From positions 27,403,016 to 27,467,015 of the forward strand of contig NC_052475.1 in assembly GCF_009730915.1 (NCBI RefSeq): a stretch of 64,000 nt of DNA, read 5' to 3'. Below the pieces are notes generated by a model that ran no database searches, was not told where the DNA came from, and worked only from the letters and a program-made list of their open reading frames with translations. Below, piece after piece: positions 61,660-64,000 of this stretch (position 1 is the first letter of the stretch; each line of letters opens with the position of its first letter). The stretch comes from Dioscorea cayenensis subsp. rotundata (Eukaryota > Streptophyta > Magnoliopsida > Dioscoreales > Dioscoreaceae). A program made the position numbers and the translations under genes.

Positions 61660-64000
61660 AGAAAAAGGAAGGGACCCGGACTTTGGACCTCCATTTGTGA
61701 CACCTCACCCCTCAGACCAAAAACCGCGTCCCTACCTAAACTGTATCCCGGGCCCACTCCACGTCATCGGTCCAACATCCACCACGAATTCAACCGTGAG
61801 TCCGTTCCGGTTTGTTGCGAGCTTTTTACAACTTGGAAATTATTTTAATTTAAACTATAAAGTAATAAAACTTGGAATTATTAATCCTTTTTACCCTTTT
61901 ATCATGTTTCTTTAACTTCATAAAGATACTGTAAAAATAATAAATAATTAATTAAAAAAAAGTTCAAATTGTTATTCATTCGATAGATTCAAATAACAAT
62001 CAACAAAACACATATAATTTTTTTTTTTTTTAACCAATGAAATTGTTGGGCGTCGTGATGTGGTCTGGCCACAGCAAAACCAACGCTTGAAATTTAATGT
62101 GGTTGGATAAACATTTGATATTTTTATTTATTTAAAAAAAAAAGAAATTGAGAATGATTGGGAAATGGTGGTGAAGGGAAGAGAGAGAGAGAGAGAGAGA
62201 GAGATGGTGAAGGATGAGAAAGAGGTGGGACCCAAACCAAGAATGACAAGGCTGCAGTGCACGTGACTCTGGAGACAAGAGTAAAAGGGTGGCTCAGATG
62301 AGTCTAATTTGAGCTGGGTTTGGGTCCCACTACTTCGCGTGCCATTGCTCAGTGACACAGCACAAAGTATGAACCTCTTACCTCACTACTCACTACTCCC
62401 TCTTCTCAATTATCTCTACACATTTTCCACTCACTTTCTTTATTTCCACCCACTTCCCGACTTCTTTTTTGACCCACTCTTTATCATTGGTCTTTATAAC
62501 CTTTAAATTTATATTTATTTTTATTTCTCTCTTTGGGCCCCCCCACCCCTACTGCTATGAGCTCTCTTTTCTCCCTTTTTAAGTGTCGTTATTCACTTTG
62601 TTTAACTTGATAATGAGCTTTTTGGAGATATTTTAAAATATAACATTTTTTTAAAAAAATAATCATAATTGGAAGAAAACTGCAGCAACTCAAATAAGGG
62701 AAAACAAGGAGTTTGTATTTTATAATATGATGATGACTTGAATTAAAACAAAAAAAAAAATGTATAAATATATATATATATATAGACGGATTAAATAAAA
62801 GCTGATGAAATGGGCTCCAATAGACCCCTCAACACATGCAAATAAAAGAAAGTGACAAAATTGTACCAGTTTGATATCATTTCTCTTTAATTTATTTTCA
62901 CCCTTCTTTTATTTTTTTATTTTTTTTATTTTTTACTGCGTTGTAAATGATAAATGTAAATATATAATGAACTGTTAAGTCTCCCCAATTAATTAATTGG
63001 CATACGAGTGAGTATCACTCTCTCTTGTAAGCTGTAAATCAGCAACATTGATTATTAGTATAAACACAGATAGAGTAAGATTAAGGAAGTAACGGATGGA
63101 CGGTCCAGATGAAAGGGATGATGGAGCAATAAGATGGAACGAGGACCACCGACAAGGGAAGTGAGTAGTTGATCGGACGGTTATCATTTGTTTTATCAGA
63201 AGTCTGAAAGGCCCACGTTGATGGTCTCTGGTTGAATGGCAGAGAGCACTGCTCTGCGTCCTTGTGACGCAGGCACTGCATTATTGTGCTACTCCTGCGG
63301 ACCACCAAACTCAGCTTTCCTTTTATTATTATTATTATTTATTTTTTTTAAAGAAAATTTGCTTCATTTTGCAGGCCAAAATTCTAGCATGCAAATTGGC
63401 AGGGTGCATCAAAACCTATTAGCGTATTTGATAATAGTTTGGTGGCAATGATGTTTTGGTTTTTTTGGCAGCAGATCATCTGTATTGAATGTTTGTGTCC
63501 ATGCTGAAAAGATATATTTAAATCTCAGCTCACACAAGATTAGGTTATAGACATGAGAAACTCCACGTTTTTTGCGCGTCTCTAGTGTGGCTTGTCCACT
63601 TTGTCTTAATAAATAAATAAATAATTTAATTGTTGTTAGATGCAATGTATTGGATTTAGACAAAAACAGTATAAATAAGTATTGAAAGATGCAAAACTAA
63701 CAATAATTAAACTCTTATTAGAAAGGATAATTAAAAAATTATATGTGAATTAAATATCAACTCTTATGTTACGTAAGGTATTATTTGATATAGAGTTCGT
63801 TTGATTTGCACATAGGTACAACATAATACAAAGTGTCTGGATACATCACAAATACTTGTACTATTTTTTATTTGATATTTAGTGAACATCACAAAATTTT
63901 TGTACCGTTCTTTGTTTGATTTATATAAGTACTAGTCTAAAAACCGTAAAAATTACTATAATACAAATTTGTAAAATATTTTATTGTTTTGAAAAAAAAT

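Larger units (their letters stand above)
59975..64000. other. Upstream region of ARF2 and right edge
   Basis: About 4 kb without a supported gene. The ARF2 leader and promoter occupy the left. GC-richer islands at 60560-61140, 61460-61810, 62190-62350 and 63080-63310 alternate with strongly AT-rich DNA and contain GTGGGACC/GGCCCA-type words. (GA)n runs lie at 61626-61656 and 62179-62203. A short perfect hairpin (CTGCGTC/GACGCAG) sits at about 63256-63274. Frames in the islands are low-complexity or lack family features. The window ends in AT-rich sequence with no truncated gene visible. Confidence 0.45.

Noticed and set aside
61468-61848. 126-residue plus-strand frame with an RERERERER run
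   Set aside because: The run is a translated (GA)n microsatellite; the remainder has no family feature and no splice context.

Overview
The window is nuclear DNA from a flowering plant. Genes carry many short GT-AG introns with AT-rich interiors, coding GC is moderate rather than of the high-GC grass type, intergenic DNA is very AT-rich and full of (TA)n, (GA)n and (GT)n runs, and every confident gene belongs to a land-plant family. I cannot fix the species; a monocot with non-grass base composition is possible but is only an impression.

Nine protein genes are supported, eight of them reconstructed exon by exon so that phases close. In order: a LAX PANICLE 2-like nuclear protein (2904-6988, minus); an intronless DYW-type PPR editing protein close to Arabidopsis At5g13230 (16857-19301, minus); a CPL3-type RNA polymerase II CTD phosphatase with FCPH and BRCT domains (20660-25663, plus); a small NETWORKED3-like actin-binding protein (27057-28038, plus); serine carboxypeptidase-like 45 (32782-34976, plus); the chloroplast Hsp100 chaperone ClpC (35538-40066, minus, with a 1.5 kb intron in its 5' leader); a classical short-chain dehydrogenase/reductase (44550-46279, plus); the bHLH factor ICE1/SCREAM (49917-52895, plus); and an ARF2-type auxin response factor with 14 coding exons (55243-59974, minus). 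They are unrelated housekeeping and regulatory genes and do not form a pathway or cluster. SCPL45 and ClpC converge with only about 560 bp between their stop codons; ICE1 and ARF2 converge across 2.3 kb; PPR/CPL3 and ClpC/SDR are divergent pairs.

The long gaps are 7.0-13.9 kb, 28.0-32.8 kb, 41.7-44.5 kb, 46.3-49.9 kb and 60.0-64.0 kb. They hold small non-autonomous mobile elements and duplications: a foldback MITE with a 32-bp hairpin of telomere-like sequence (about 8.5-9.0 kb), a PIF/Harbinger-type MITE (28.8-29.3 kb), a tRNA-derived SINE with target-site duplication (48.6 kb), a diverged tandem duplication (15.1-16.3 kb), a 46-bp tandem repeat behind the PPR gene, and a duplicated 3' flank behind the SDR gene.

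I did not find a clearly new biological system. The observations most worth a second look are a one-base surplus at the last splice junction of CPL3, which removes the conserved C-terminus; the LAX2-like gene, whose conserved domain lies in three small exons, one of them 2.8 kb away; the shortened actin-binding domain of the NET3-like protein; an insertion in the KRAAM-type motif of ICE1; a GC-AG intron in ClpC; and the MITE hairpin.
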